Of a stretch of DNA of 64,000 nucleotides, positions 42,863 through 52,192 are shown in pieces. The stretch comes from an uncultured Collinsella sp. GTDB lineage: Bacteria > Actinomycetota > Coriobacteriia > Coriobacteriales > Coriobacteriaceae. A model generated the notes under the pieces. It worked only from the letters and a program-made list of their open reading frames with translations. It searched no databases and had not been told where the DNA came from. Both the position numbers and the translations under genes were made by a program. The stretch is from contig UREM01000006.1 of assembly GCA_900546775.1 (NCBI GenBank), positions 1 through 64,000 of the forward strand, given 5' to 3'. Each line of letters opens with the position of its first letter. Position 1 is the stretch's first letter.

Positions 42863-44692
42863 GTGCGCAATCTCAAGATTCTGTTTTCCTATCTGGGGGC
42901 ATACCGCCGCGATGCCATGCTCGGCGTGCTCTTTGTGACGGCCGAGACGGCGCTCGAGCTGTTTATCCCGGTCATCATGGCAAATATCATCGATGTAGGC
43001 GTGCCCGCGGGCGACATCAACTACATGCTGTTGCAGGGCGCGTATATGCTGGTATGCGCCGCATGTTCGCTGCTGCTTGGCTTGGGCTATGCACGCACGT
43101 CCGCCCGCGTTGCCTCGGGGCTGGGCGCTAACCTGCGCGAGGCCGAGTATCGAAAGATCCAGACGCTCGCCTTTGGCAATCTGGATAACTACGACGCCAG
43201 CTCGCTCGTCACGCGCATGACCACCGATATCACTGTTATTCAAAACGCCATCGGCAACGGCTTTCGCCCCATGGTGCGCGGTCCCGTGACGCTTATCGTC
43301 GGCTTGGTCTATGCGTTGGTGCTGTCGCGTCCGCTTGCTACGGTATTCGCGATTATTCTGCCGGTGCTGGCGATCGTACTGGGCGTTATCACCTGTCGCG
43401 TCAGTCCGCTCTACCGCCAGCTGCAGACCTCGATGGACCATCTCAACGGTGTGGTGCAGGAGGACCTCACCGCCGTGCGCGCCGTCAAGGCGTACGTGCG
43501 CGCCGAGCACGAGGAGGCCAAGTTCGATGCCGTCAATACCGAGCTCGCGCACACGGCGACGAAGACCTTTGGCAACGCCGTGCTCAACCTGCCGGTGTTT
43601 CAGCTGTCGATGTACGTGGCGGCGCTTTCCATTCTGTGGATCGGCGGTCGCATGATTCTTGCCGGCGAGCTCGGCGTGGGCTCGCTCACGGGCTTTATGA
43701 GCTACGTGCTGCTCATCATGAACTCGCTCATGATGATCTCCAACGTGTTTTTGCTGCTCACCCGCGCACTTGCCAGCGTGGAGCGCATCTCGCGGGTGCT
43801 CGACGAGCGTTCGCTTATCCAAGCGCCCGACGCTGCCGCTGCCGTGCACGGGGTGGCCGACGGAAGCATCGAGTTTCGCGACGTGTCGTTTAAGTACCGC
43901 GCGGATGCTGCCGAGGATGTGCTCGAGCATATTGACCTTTGCATTGAGGCAGGCTCCACGGTGGGCGTGCTCGGCGGCACGGGCTCGGGCAAGAGTTCGC
44001 TTGTGCAGCTGATCGCGCGCCTGTACGACGCCACCGAAGGCGCCGTACTCGTGGGCGGGCGCGATGTGCGCGATTACGACCTGGTTGCCCTGCGCGACGC
44101 CGTGGGTATCGTGCTGCAAAAGAACGTGCTGTTTACGGGTACCGTGCGCGAGAACCTGCAGTGGGGCGCGCCCGATGCCACCGACGAGGAGCTGCTGCGC
44201 GCCTGTCGAGCGGCATGTGTGGACGAGTTCCTGGATCGCATCGGCGGACTCGACGGCTATCTGGGCCAGGGCGGTGCCGGTGTCTCGGGCGGGCAGAAGC
44301 AGCGCCTGTGCATCGCGCGTACATTGCTCAAACATCCGCGTGTGCTCATCTTTGACGATTCGACCAGCGCGGTCGATATGGCGACCGACGCCAAGATTCG
44401 TGAGCATATTGCTCAGATTCCCAATACGACGGTGATTGTCATCGCACAGCGCATTGCGAGCGTCATGGATGCCGACCGCATTATTGTGTTGGACGACGGT
44501 CGTGTCCACGGCGTGGGCACGCACGAGGAACTGCTGGCGGGCGATAGCATCTACCAGGAGATTTACGCCTCGCAGATGGAGTTCGCGGGGAACGCGGACA
44601 CCGGCGACGGCTGCGACGATGGCTGCGCGAATGATCCGTTTTCCTGCGTTCCCAGCGGATCGCCCTTGGAAGGGGGTGAGCGCCATGCCTAA
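42863..44692 (+). CDS. ABC exporter subunit 1 (degenerate catalytic site)
   Basis: A 609-residue half-transporter: six membrane helices, then a nucleotide-binding domain with Walker A GGTGSGKSS, signature VSGGQKQRL and Walker B VLIFDD. The residue after the Walker B Asp is Asp, not the usual catalytic Glu, as in the degenerate site of heterodimeric exporters such as TM287. The partner gene overlaps by 8 nt. Substrate unknown; drugs, lipids or peptides are possible. The GTG start at 42863 follows GGGGGA. The promoter is at 42794. Confidence 0.9.
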   Translation: MRNLKILFSYLGAYRRDAMLGVLFVTAETALELFIPVIMANIIDVGVPAGDINYMLLQGAYMLVCAACSLLLGLGYARTSARVASGLGANLREAEYRKIQTLAFGNLDNYDASSLVTRMTTDITVIQNAIGNGFRPMVRGPVTLIVGLVYALVLSRPLATVFAIILPVLAIVLGVITCRVSPLYRQLQTSMDHLNGVVQEDLTAVRAVKAYVRAEHEEAKFDAVNTELAHTATKTFGNAVLNLPVFQLSMYVAALSILWIGGRMILAGELGVGSLTGFMSYVLLIMNSLMMISNVFLLLTRALASVERISRVLDERSLIQAPDAAAAVHGVADGSIEFRDVSFKYRADAAEDVLEHIDLCIEAGSTVGVLGGTGSGKSSLVQLIARLYDATEGAVLVGGRDVRDYDLVALRDAVGIVLQKNVLFTGTVRENLQWGAPDATDEELLRACRAACVDEFLDRIGGLDGYLGQGGAGVSGGQKQRLCIARTLLKHPRVLIFDDSTSAVDMATDAKIREHIAQIPNTTVIVIAQRIASVMDADRIIVLDDGRVHGVGTHEELLAGDSIYQEIYASQMEFAGNADTGDGCDDGCANDPFSCVPSGSPLEGGERHA

Positions 44693-46583
44693 GACATCCG
44701 CTCAGGCCCGTCCCGCCAATCTGACGCAGACGCTCCGCCGCCTGCTCTCCTACATGGGACACGCCAAGTTTTCGCTGCTCGCGGTGGGTGTGCTTGCCTC
44801 TGTGGCCGCCATCGCGAGCCTTGCCGGTACCTACATGGTGCGCCCCATCGTCAACGGTTTGGCAACGGGCGGCGAGGAACTGCTCGCTAGGCAGGTTATC
44901 TTTACCGCTGCCATCTACGCCGCGGGCGTGCTCTCGGCTCTGGGCTACTCGCAGATCATGGTGCGCGCGGCCCAACGCGTGGTGTCCGATATTCGCCGCG
45001 ACCTGTTCGCGCACATCCAGATGCTGTCGCTGAGCTACTTCGACAGCACGCGCTCGGGTGACATCATGAGCTTCTTTACCAACGACGTCGACACCGTCTC
45101 CGAGGCGCTCAACAACAGCTTTGCCAACGTGATTCAGGCGAGCATCCAGGTGGTCGGCACCACGGCCATGCTCATCATCCTCAACTGGCAGCTCACGATT
45201 ATCACGCTCGTGTGCGATGTGGCCATTGTGCTGTACGCTCGCTACTCGGGCATGCGTTCCAAGCGCTTTTTTGCCGCCCAACAGGCGTCGCTTGGCGACC
45301 TGGACGGATATATCGAAGAGATGGTCTCGGGCCAAAAGGTCATCAAGGTCTTTAATCACGAGCAGGCCAACGTGGCTGGTTTTGACGCGCGCAACCAAGA
45401 GCTGCGCCGCACCGGTGGTGCCGCGCAGGCCTACGCCAACTCGATGGTGCCCATGACCGTGGTGATCGGCTATGCCAACTACGCCATCGTCGCCGTGGCG
45501 GGCGGCATACTCTGCATCAAGGGGCTCGCCGACGTAGGTGCGCTCGCGAGCTATCTGGTCTTTGTACGCCAGGCGGCCATGCCCATCAACCAGTTTACGC
45601 AGCTCGGCAACTTCTTGCTTAACGCACTGGCCGGCGCCGAGCGCTTGTTTGCCGCCATGGATTTTAAGCCCGAGGTGGACGAGGGCTGCGTGGAGCTGGT
45701 GCAGACGGGCGATGCCGCGTGGGCGTGGAAGATTCCCGAGGGCCAGGGCGTGGGCGCGTACGGACACTTGCATGACGTGGCAGCCGTTGATGAGTCGGGC
45801 CGCGCGGTGGCTGCCGACGGTACCGAGCTCACGTGCGGCTTGGTTCCGCTTGCCGGCGACGTGCGCTTCCATGCCGTGGACTTTTCCTACGTGCCGGGCA
45901 CCCGCGTGCTCACGGACCTCAACCTGTTTGCCAAGCCGGGGCAAAAGATCGCGTTTGTGGGCTCGACGGGCGCCGGAAAGACGACCATCACCAACCTCAT
46001 CAACCGCTTCTACGAGGTCGATGACGGCGAGATCACGTACGACGGCATCGACGTCAAGCACATTGCCAAGGCCAGCCTGCGCGGGTCGCTCGGCATTGTG
46101 CTGCAGGATACGCACCTGTTTAGCGGCACCATTGCGCAGAACATCCGCTTTGGCAAGCTCGACGCGACCGACGAGGAGGTGCGCGCCGCTGCCGAGGCGG
46201 CCTGCGCCGACTCGTTTATTCGCCGCCTGCCTAGAGGCTACGACACGCCGGTCACGGCCGACGGCGCCAACCTGTCGCAGGGCCAGCGCCAGCTGCTCGC
46301 CATCGCGCGCGTGGCCGTCGCTGACCCGCCGGTGCTCATCCTGGACGAGGCCACTTCGAGCATCGACACGCGCACCGAAAAGCTCATCGAGCGCGGTATG
46401 GACCGCATCATGCGCGGACGCACCACGTTTATGATCGCGCACCGCCTGTCCACCGTCCGCGACGCCGATGCCATCATGGTCCTCGAACACGGCCGCATCA
46501 TCGAGCGCGGCGCGCACGAAGAACTGCTCGCCCAGCACGGCGAGTACTGGCAGCTGGCGCATGGCTTAAAAGAGTTGGATTAA
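44685..46583 (+). CDS. ABC exporter subunit 2
   Basis: A 632-residue half-transporter partnering the preceding subunit. Six membrane helices precede a nucleotide-binding domain with Walker A GSTGAGKTT and a complete Walker B with Glu (VLILDEATS), while its signature is LSQGQ instead of LSGGQ. The competent ATP site would therefore combine this Walker B with the VSGGQ of subunit 1. About 60 extra residues (near 330-390) lie between membrane and nucleotide-binding parts, an unusual insertion. The start at 44685 follows GGAAGGGGG. Confidence 0.9.
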   Translation: MPKTSAQARPANLTQTLRRLLSYMGHAKFSLLAVGVLASVAAIASLAGTYMVRPIVNGLATGGEELLARQVIFTAAIYAAGVLSALGYSQIMVRAAQRVVSDIRRDLFAHIQMLSLSYFDSTRSGDIMSFFTNDVDTVSEALNNSFANVIQASIQVVGTTAMLIILNWQLTIITLVCDVAIVLYARYSGMRSKRFFAAQQASLGDLDGYIEEMVSGQKVIKVFNHEQANVAGFDARNQELRRTGGAAQAYANSMVPMTVVIGYANYAIVAVAGGILCIKGLADVGALASYLVFVRQAAMPINQFTQLGNFLLNALAGAERLFAAMDFKPEVDEGCVELVQTGDAAWAWKIPEGQGVGAYGHLHDVAAVDESGRAVAADGTELTCGLVPLAGDVRFHAVDFSYVPGTRVLTDLNLFAKPGQKIAFVGSTGAGKTTITNLINRFYEVDDGEITYDGIDVKHIAKASLRGSLGIVLQDTHLFSGTIAQNIRFGKLDATDEEVRAAAEAACADSFIRRLPRGYDTPVTADGANLSQGQRQLLAIARVAVADPPVLILDEATSSIDTRTEKLIERGMDRIMRGRTTFMIAHRLSTVRDADAIMVLEHGRIIERGAHEELLAQHGEYWQLAHGLKELD

Positions 46584-46631
46584 CCCGTTCGAGCACGATG
46601 CTTTGACCCTTCATGCCGCTCACCTCGTCTC

Positions 46632-46696
46632 AAACCATCACAACATTCGACGTTTTTTGCCAAAGTCGGGAAAAGCATCGAATGTTGTGATGGTTT
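46632..46696. repeat. 65-bp palindromic repeat, copy 1
   Basis: Outer 19-nt arms AAACCATCACAACATTCGA and its exact reverse complement enclose a 27-nt centre. It differs from copy 2 at one base. It lies before the Vsr/DUF559-like gene. Confidence 0.75.
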
Positions 46697-46797
46697 TTCT
46701 ACCACTCGATCGGGTGGAATCGCTTTCTTGCGCACGAAGGTGTGCGGACCCGTGGGCAGGGGAATAAGGTTGGTTATCTGACTTCATTGGAGGGCTC

Positions 46798-47835
46798 ATG
46801 GACCTGCCGATCGTCCTGTCCCATAAGACTGCCTGGCTGTACCACAATGTGGCGCGCCCGTCCGAGCCGCTCTCGCGAGCAAGCAGCCTATACGATGAGG
46901 ACTCGCTTGCTAGCGAGGCGGAGCCGACTGCGAGCCTGCCCAAATTGGGACTCGATGCCAAGGGACTGAGGGCTTCGACAGCAGTTGGGATCGTTACCGA
47001 CTATCTGGTTTCGCTTGGTATTCCACGAGAAGAGCTCGATCATATCGACACACTCGTCAACTTCGATTTTGAGCGTTCGACGCCGGCTGGGTTTAGGTGC
47101 CACGTGTTTGGGGCGCCGGTACCTCCAGGCCATCTTATCGAGGTGGCAGAGGGCCTTCTGGTGGTTGATGAGGCCATGTGCTTTGTCCAAGCGGGTTCGT
47201 GGATGAGTGAGCCCGAACAGCTGGAGTATGGTTATGAAATCTGCGCCCGATACCATTTGAATCATCTGTCGACAGGCGATTATATCGAGATGGGGCAGAG
47301 GTATACCGTTGCCGACTTGATTGCCTATTGCAATGAGAACCGATCTCGTCAGGGGGCCATACGCGCGGCCGCCGTGCTCAAGCGCGTGCACGATGGCGCG
47401 CGGTCGCCCATGGAGACGGCCACCGCAATCATGGTCGTAGCAAAACGTTCCCAGGGCGGGCTGGGATACGCCAAGATCGAGCTCAACCATTGGGTCGATG
47501 TTCCCAACGAGTTCAAGTATCTCGCAAAGGCCGGGTATTTCGAGATCGACGTATATGCGCCTGCGAGCGGTACGGGGATTGAATATAACGGCTCGGACCA
47601 TCTTGATAAGCAGCGCAGCGCGTCGGATGCGGAGCGTATGACCGTGCTGAGCGCGCTGGGCTTTAGGATGATCGTCCTCACCGGGACTCAGTTTGCCCAC
47701 CAGCTGCAATTGCACCGGACGATGAACGCCATTGCGCTCGCTATGGGCCTTAAGTGCGACCGAAGCGAAGCGTTCCAGAAACGTCAGAACGACCTGCGAG
47801 AATTCGTGATTCGGCACTGGGACGGCGGCCTCTAG
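46798..47835 (+). CDS. Uncharacterised protein with a Vsr/DUF559-like C-terminal nuclease fold
   Basis: A 345-residue protein. The C-terminal part (about 230-330: AGYFEIDVYAPASGTGIEYNG, then DAERMTVLSALGFRMIVLT) matches the pattern of Vsr/DUF559-type restriction-endonuclease-like domains common in actinobacteria, with the IEYNG segment near the expected metal site. The N-terminal region has no recognised motif; the middle is helical. Two near-identical 65-bp palindromes flank the gene in direct orientation. The function may be regulatory, nuclease or defence-related; it is unknown. Confidence 0.6.
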   Translation: MDLPIVLSHKTAWLYHNVARPSEPLSRASSLYDEDSLASEAEPTASLPKLGLDAKGLRASTAVGIVTDYLVSLGIPREELDHIDTLVNFDFERSTPAGFRCHVFGAPVPPGHLIEVAEGLLVVDEAMCFVQAGSWMSEPEQLEYGYEICARYHLNHLSTGDYIEMGQRYTVADLIAYCNENRSRQGAIRAAAVLKRVHDGARSPMETATAIMVVAKRSQGGLGYAKIELNHWVDVPNEFKYLAKAGYFEIDVYAPASGTGIEYNGSDHLDKQRSASDAERMTVLSALGFRMIVLTGTQFAHQLQLHRTMNAIALAMGLKCDRSEAFQKRQNDLREFVIRHWDGGL

Positions 47836-47873
47836 GGGCGTTTTGGTCCTTCTACGGGGTGCCGTGGGCAGGC

Positions 47874-47938
47874 AAACCATCACAACATTCGACGTTTTTT
47901 GCCAAAATCGGGAAAAGCATCGAATGTTGTGATGGTTT
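47874..47938. repeat. 65-bp palindromic repeat, copy 2
   Basis: 64 of 65 bases identical to copy 1 and in the same orientation, so the pair brackets the gene at 46798-47835. Confidence 0.75.
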
Positions 47939-48070
47939 GTGTGCTGAGGATGGGCTTGGGAAGTTCGTTTTGCTCGAAGCGACCTGTCCTGTCGTACGGG
48001 TGTCGGCGTGATTCTCCCGTGGGGTATTATGTTTTCCGAAGAATAAAACGCCGCGTGAGGGGAGGCCTGC

Positions 48071-49126
48071 GTGGACGGACACGTGCAACATGACGGCTTT
48101 GGCCGCGATATCAACTACCTGCGTATTGCCGTTACCGACAAGTGCAATTTCCGCTGCATTTACTGCATGCCGGCCGATGGCGTGGCGCCCCGCGCGCACG
48201 ACGAGCTGCTCAGCGCCGAGGAAATCGCCCGCTTTGTGCGCTTGGTAGCGGGGGAGGGCATTCGCCGCGTGCGCCTGACGGGCGGCGAGCCGCTGGTCAG
48301 CCGCCGTATCATTCCGCTTATTCGCGACATCCGCGCGATTCCGCAGATCGAGGACATCTCGCTTACCACCAACGGCGCCTTGCTGCCCAAGCTGGCGCCG
48401 CAGCTCAAAGACGCGGGGCTTAACCGCGTCAACATCTCGCTCGACACGCTCGACCCCTTGCTGTTTGGAAAGATCACGCGCCTGGGTCGGCTCGAGCAGA
48501 CCATGGCCGGCATCGACGCGGCGCTGGCTTGGGGCTTTGAGCCCGTTAAGGTCAACTGCGTTGTGGTGCGCCGACTCAACCAGGATGTGGCGGCCCTTGC
48601 GCGGCTCACGCTCGACCGCCCCATCCACCTGCGCTTTATCGAATACATGCCCATTGGCGACGAGCGCACGAGCTCGCATTGCGCTGTGGACCCGCATGCG
48701 CCCGCGCTCAATCCCGAGCTGTGGGACGCGAGCGATACCGTGCCGAGCGACGAGCTGCGGGCGCGCATCAATGCCGGGGCCGCCGCGGTGGGACTGGGCG
48801 ACCTCGAGCCGCTCGACATCAACGACGCTCCTGCCGGCGCGGGCCCTGCGCGCTACTGGCGCTTTCCGGGTGCGGCGGGAACGGTCGGCTTCATCAGCGC
48901 CATGTCCAATCATTTTTGTGCGAACTGCAACCGTCTGCGCCTGACGGCCGATGGCAACGTGCGTCCGTGCCTGTTCAGCGATGCCGAGTATTCGGTGCGT
49001 GAGGCGCTGCGCCGTGGTGATGATATGCAGGTACTTTCGATTTGGCGCGATGCTGTGGCCCACAAACCGCAGGAACACGCGATAATTGAGGGCACGCAAC
49101 GATTTATGTCCCAAATCGGAGGATGA
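48071..49126 (+). CDS. moaA: GTP 3',8-cyclase, molybdenum cofactor biosynthesis
   Basis: MoaA is a radical SAM enzyme that starts molybdopterin synthesis from GTP, together with MoaC. The 351-residue product has the N-terminal cluster motif C-x3-C-x2-C (Cys25, Cys29, Cys32), the GGEP SAM-binding segment and the C-terminal second cluster (HFCANCNRLRLT...RPCLF). The GTG start at 48071 follows AGGGGAGG. The gene for the MoaC-MobB fusion starts 4 bp after its stop, so both act together. Confidence 0.95.
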   Translation: MDGHVQHDGFGRDINYLRIAVTDKCNFRCIYCMPADGVAPRAHDELLSAEEIARFVRLVAGEGIRRVRLTGGEPLVSRRIIPLIRDIRAIPQIEDISLTTNGALLPKLAPQLKDAGLNRVNISLDTLDPLLFGKITRLGRLEQTMAGIDAALAWGFEPVKVNCVVVRRLNQDVAALARLTLDRPIHLRFIEYMPIGDERTSSHCAVDPHAPALNPELWDASDTVPSDELRARINAGAAAVGLGDLEPLDINDAPAGAGPARYWRFPGAAGTVGFISAMSNHFCANCNRLRLTADGNVRPCLFSDAEYSVREALRRGDDMQVLSIWRDAVAHKPQEHAIIEGTQRFMSQIGG

Positions 49127-49130
49127 TCAT

Positions 49131-50435
49131 ATGGCCAAGAGCAGGTACGCCGATGCCACCAAGGCCGCTCGCAGGGCCGCGATGTCTGCCCACAAAGTCA
49201 CGGCTGCGGCGAATGCTGGCAACGCCGACGCGTCCGCGCAGCCGACTGCCGGTGCTGCCACCGAGCCCGCCCGTGACGCCCGTCGCGACGAGCTCACGCA
49301 CGTGGACGCCAAGGGCGAGGTGCGTATGGTGGACGTGTCCGACAAGGCCGAGACCCATCGCATTGCCATCGCCGAGGGCACCATCCTCATGCACCCCGAG
49401 ACGCAGGCCATGGTGCTGCAGGACCGCGCTAAAAAGGGCGATGTGCTTGCTTGTGCGCGCGTGGCGGGCATCATGGCCATCAAGCGCACGAGCGACATCA
49501 TCCCCATGTGCCATCCGCTGCTCATTACCAAGAGCAAGTGCGACATTGCGCCCATCGCTCCGGCGGGGACGCCGGCCGAGGACGTGCCCGAGGGCTGGGC
49601 GCCGGCGCGCGTGGACGGGCAGGTTGGCTTTCACGTACTGGTTACAGCTGGTGTGACGGGCAAGACCGGCATCGAGATGGAGGCCCTGACCGGCGCGAGT
49701 GCCGCGTGTCTGACCATCTATGACATGTGCAAGGCCGTCGATCGCGGCATGGAGATCGTCGACGTGCGCCTGCTGCACAAGGAGGGCGGTCGCTCGGGCG
49801 TGTGGGATCGTGCCGAACGCCAGGCCGCTACTGTTGAGGCCGTGGGAGCCGCGGGCAATGCACCCGCGGGCACACCCGTCGCCGTTGCGCCCGCAGCTCC
49901 GGCACCGGCCGTTCCCGCGATCGCGTTTATCGGCTACCAAAACTCGGGCAAGACCACACTCGTCGAGAAGGTCATCGCCGAGCTCACACGCCGCGGCCTG
50001 CGCGTAGGTTCGCTCAAGCATCATGGGCATCATGGCTTTGATATCGATGTGCCCGCTAAGGATACGTGGCGCCATCACCAGGCCGGATCCAAGCACGTGG
50101 GACTCATCTGCGCCACGCGCTGGGCGGAGTACGCCGATACGCGCGAGGAGGACGAGATGCTCGCGCGCGAGCTGCTGTCGCGCTACAACGATGTTGACGT
50201 GGTGATCATCGAGGGCTACAAGACCGAGGGCTTCGACAACATCGTGGTGGCGCGCTCCGGTGTCGACCGTCTGCGCGGCAAGAGCTCGCTCGATCTGGTC
50301 GACGGTCACACGCTGGCCCTTGCCTGCAACGAGGCCCTGGCGCGTCAGGCCTTCGACGCCGGCTTTGCGACCCGAGCCATCAACATCAACGACGCCCGAG
50401 CCATCTGCGACCTCATCCAAGATCATCTGGCCTAA
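49131..50435 (+). CDS. MoaC-MobB fusion protein
   Basis: A 434-residue fusion. Residues about 55-225 are MoaC, cyclic pyranopterin monophosphate synthase (MVDVSDKAETHRIAIAEG, then KRTSDIIPMCHPLLITK and GKTGIEMEALTGASAACLTIYDMCKAVDRGM). Residues about 260-434 are MobB, a GTP-binding protein that helps attach the nucleotide to molybdopterin, with P-loop GYQNSGKTTLVEK and later VVIIEGYK. An Ala/Pro linker joins them. A low-complexity N-terminal extension (about 45 residues) precedes MoaC. CGGAGG supports the start. The order moaA-moaC-mobB fits one pathway. Confidence 0.93.
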   Translation: MAKSRYADATKAARRAAMSAHKVTAAANAGNADASAQPTAGAATEPARDARRDELTHVDAKGEVRMVDVSDKAETHRIAIAEGTILMHPETQAMVLQDRAKKGDVLACARVAGIMAIKRTSDIIPMCHPLLITKSKCDIAPIAPAGTPAEDVPEGWAPARVDGQVGFHVLVTAGVTGKTGIEMEALTGASAACLTIYDMCKAVDRGMEIVDVRLLHKEGGRSGVWDRAERQAATVEAVGAAGNAPAGTPVAVAPAAPAPAVPAIAFIGYQNSGKTTLVEKVIAELTRRGLRVGSLKHHGHHGFDIDVPAKDTWRHHQAGSKHVGLICATRWAEYADTREEDEMLARELLSRYNDVDVVIIEGYKTEGFDNIVVARSGVDRLRGKSSLDLVDGHTLALACNEALARQAFDAGFATRAININDARAICDLIQDHLA

Positions 50436-50474
50436 AACCTGCCAAAAAGGGACAGGTTTGTTTTGGCAGGTTTT
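50434..50474. terminator. Palindrome after moaC-mobB
   Basis: AAAACCTGCCAAAA pairs with TTTTGGCAGGTTTT around AGGGACAGGTTTG. It is in the same style as the 52-bp repeats nearby. Confidence 0.6.
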
Positions 50475-50486
50475 ATCTGGGCAGAC

Positions 50487-50538
50487 GTCACTTCCACCAC
50501 AAAGGGGCCAGGCACCTTTGTGGTGGTTTTTGCTTTGG
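50487..50538. repeat. 52-bp palindromic repeat, copy 1
   Basis: Contains CCACCACAAAGG/CCTTTGTGGTGG arms around GGCCAGGCA. Identical over 52 bases to 52059-52110. Confidence 0.7.
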
Positions 50539-50700
50539 TAGATGTGTGGGACATGCCTTACAATCTACCAAGTAGTTCATGACGGGCGAAAAACGGAGAA
50601 AAGGGGCTTGATGCGTCCTTAATGTTTCATGCGGATTGATTGATTTGACAGACGGTGGCGAATGCCCGCCGTCCGCATTCGTATGAAACAAGGAGTCTCC

Positions 50701-51981
50701 ATGCTCGCCTCCCTTTTCTCAAAGCCTCAATCATCGCTGTCCGCGCAGGCCAAGCGCCTGGTGGCGATGCGCTTTCTCATCTACACCGGTTTTCAGACCA
50801 GCTACTTTATCGGCGTCATCGGAACGCTCACCTATGCGGACGGCGCTTCGGTCGTCGCGACATCGCTGGCCGTCCTGTTCATGAACGTTTTCGTGATCCT
50901 GGGATCCTTTGCGGGTGGCGCGGCACTCGATGCCTGGGGTCCGCGCCGCCATTTCTTGCTGAGCATCGTCGGCACGCTCGCAACTGGCACGGCAATCATC
51001 GCCTTTGGCAGCACGACCGGAACAGTCCTTGCCGGTGCGATGCTCCTGGGCTTTGTGATGGGGTTCGCCCAGCCCATCGCCACATCCTATCCAGCCTACC
51101 TCACCGATGATCCTGCCGAGCTCAAAGACATCAACTCCGCCATTGCCATGTTCTCAAACGTGAGTATCATCGTTGGCCCCACGCTGGGCGGCTTTGTCGC
51201 GGCGGCTGCGTCGTCGCGCGCGGTGTTCGTGCTTATGATGCTCTTTACCGTGCTGGCACTCATCGCCGGCTGGGGCTTTAGGCCGCAGACCAGCCATGTC
51301 GCCGGGCATGCGGATGCCGATTCGGCAGAGGAAGGGGAGCGCGCGGGACAAAGCTCCAACCCCAGCGCATCCTCCCGCGCCACCTTCGCAGCCAGCATCA
51401 AGACAGTCTTCACCAACAGCGTCCTCGCCCTGCTGTTCTGCATTATCTTTCTTTCGAACTTTGGCTACGGAGCCTTCGATCCGCTGGAGTCGTTCTTCTA
51501 CCGCGATGTCCTGCACGTCGGCGTTGAGTGGATGGGCTGGCTTTCGTCGGCCTGCGGTGTGGGCGCGGTGCTGGGCGCCGTGGTTGCGCTTCGGATGCCG
51601 CCGCACCTGGTCAACCTCAAAACGCTGCTCGTGGCGCTCATGTCCGTGGGCCTGGGAAGTTTGCTCTATGTGGGAACGCCGCACGTGGGCGTAGCCCTCG
51701 TCGGCCAGATCGCCCTGGGCATAGCTTGGGGCGTCGTCAACCCGCTCCACAACACCATTGTGCAAACGACGGCTCCGCTCGAGCAGCTCGGTCGCGTCAA
51801 TTCGGTCATGGGCTTTGGCAATATGTTCGCTGGCGTGGCCCCTCTGGCGGTTGCACCGTGGCTGGCGGCAACATTTGGCGTACAACGGACACTCGTGGGG
51901 GCGGGCATGGTCGTGACGGCGGTCCCTGCGGCGTTGCTGCTGTTTGGACGCAATCACTTGGAACGTGCCGTAAAGCAGTAA
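50701..51981 (+). CDS. MFS transporter
   Basis: A 426-residue major facilitator protein with about 12 membrane helices and the DAWGPRRH-type motif between helices 2 and 3. It resembles drug/macrolide-efflux-like MFS proteins; the substrate is unknown. AAGGAG precedes the start at 50701. A 65-bp palindrome lies immediately after the stop codon, and the 52-bp repeats flank the gene on both sides. Confidence 0.85.
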   Translation: MLASLFSKPQSSLSAQAKRLVAMRFLIYTGFQTSYFIGVIGTLTYADGASVVATSLAVLFMNVFVILGSFAGGAALDAWGPRRHFLLSIVGTLATGTAIIAFGSTTGTVLAGAMLLGFVMGFAQPIATSYPAYLTDDPAELKDINSAIAMFSNVSIIVGPTLGGFVAAAASSRAVFVLMMLFTVLALIAGWGFRPQTSHVAGHADADSAEEGERAGQSSNPSASSRATFAASIKTVFTNSVLALLFCIIFLSNFGYGAFDPLESFFYRDVLHVGVEWMGWLSSACGVGAVLGAVVALRMPPHLVNLKTLLVALMSVGLGSLLYVGTPHVGVALVGQIALGIAWGVVNPLHNTIVQTTAPLEQLGRVNSVMGFGNMFAGVAPLAVAPWLAATFGVQRTLVGAGMVVTAVPAALLLFGRNHLERAVKQ

Positions 51982-51982
51982 G

Positions 51983-52047
51983 AAACCATCACAACATTCG
52001 GTAAAAAACGCGATTTTGCCGAAAAACGTCGAATGTTGTGATGGTTT
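51983..52047. repeat. 65-bp palindromic repeat, copy 3 (inverted, diverged centre)
   Basis: Same outer arms as copies 1 and 2 except one end base. The centre matches the others best in reverse orientation (AAAATCG and TTTTT blocks). Confidence 0.65.
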
Positions 52048-52058
52048 GGCCCGCAAAT

Positions 52059-52110
52059 GTCACTTCCACCACAAAGGGGCCAGGCACCTTTGTGGTGGTT
52101 TTTGCTTTGG
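52059..52110. repeat. 52-bp palindromic repeat, copy 2
   Basis: Identical to 50487-50538. It lies 12 bp after the 65-bp repeat. A degenerate relative is at 53029-53062. Confidence 0.7.
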
Positions 52111-52192
52111 CAGGCCGCGCCTGCGCCTTGGTATACCATGTACGCCGTTTGCGAATACACCCCACACCGCCGCACAACCCAGAAAGGCCCCC

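Noticed and set aside
42764-44686. 640-codon minus-strand open frame over the ABC exporter
   Set aside because: Shadow of the exporter, which has complete ABC motifs.
46632-47938. Calling the repeat-flanked Vsr-like gene an insertion sequence
   Set aside because: The protein shows no transposase motif and the flanking units are palindromes, not simple terminal inverted repeats with target duplications.
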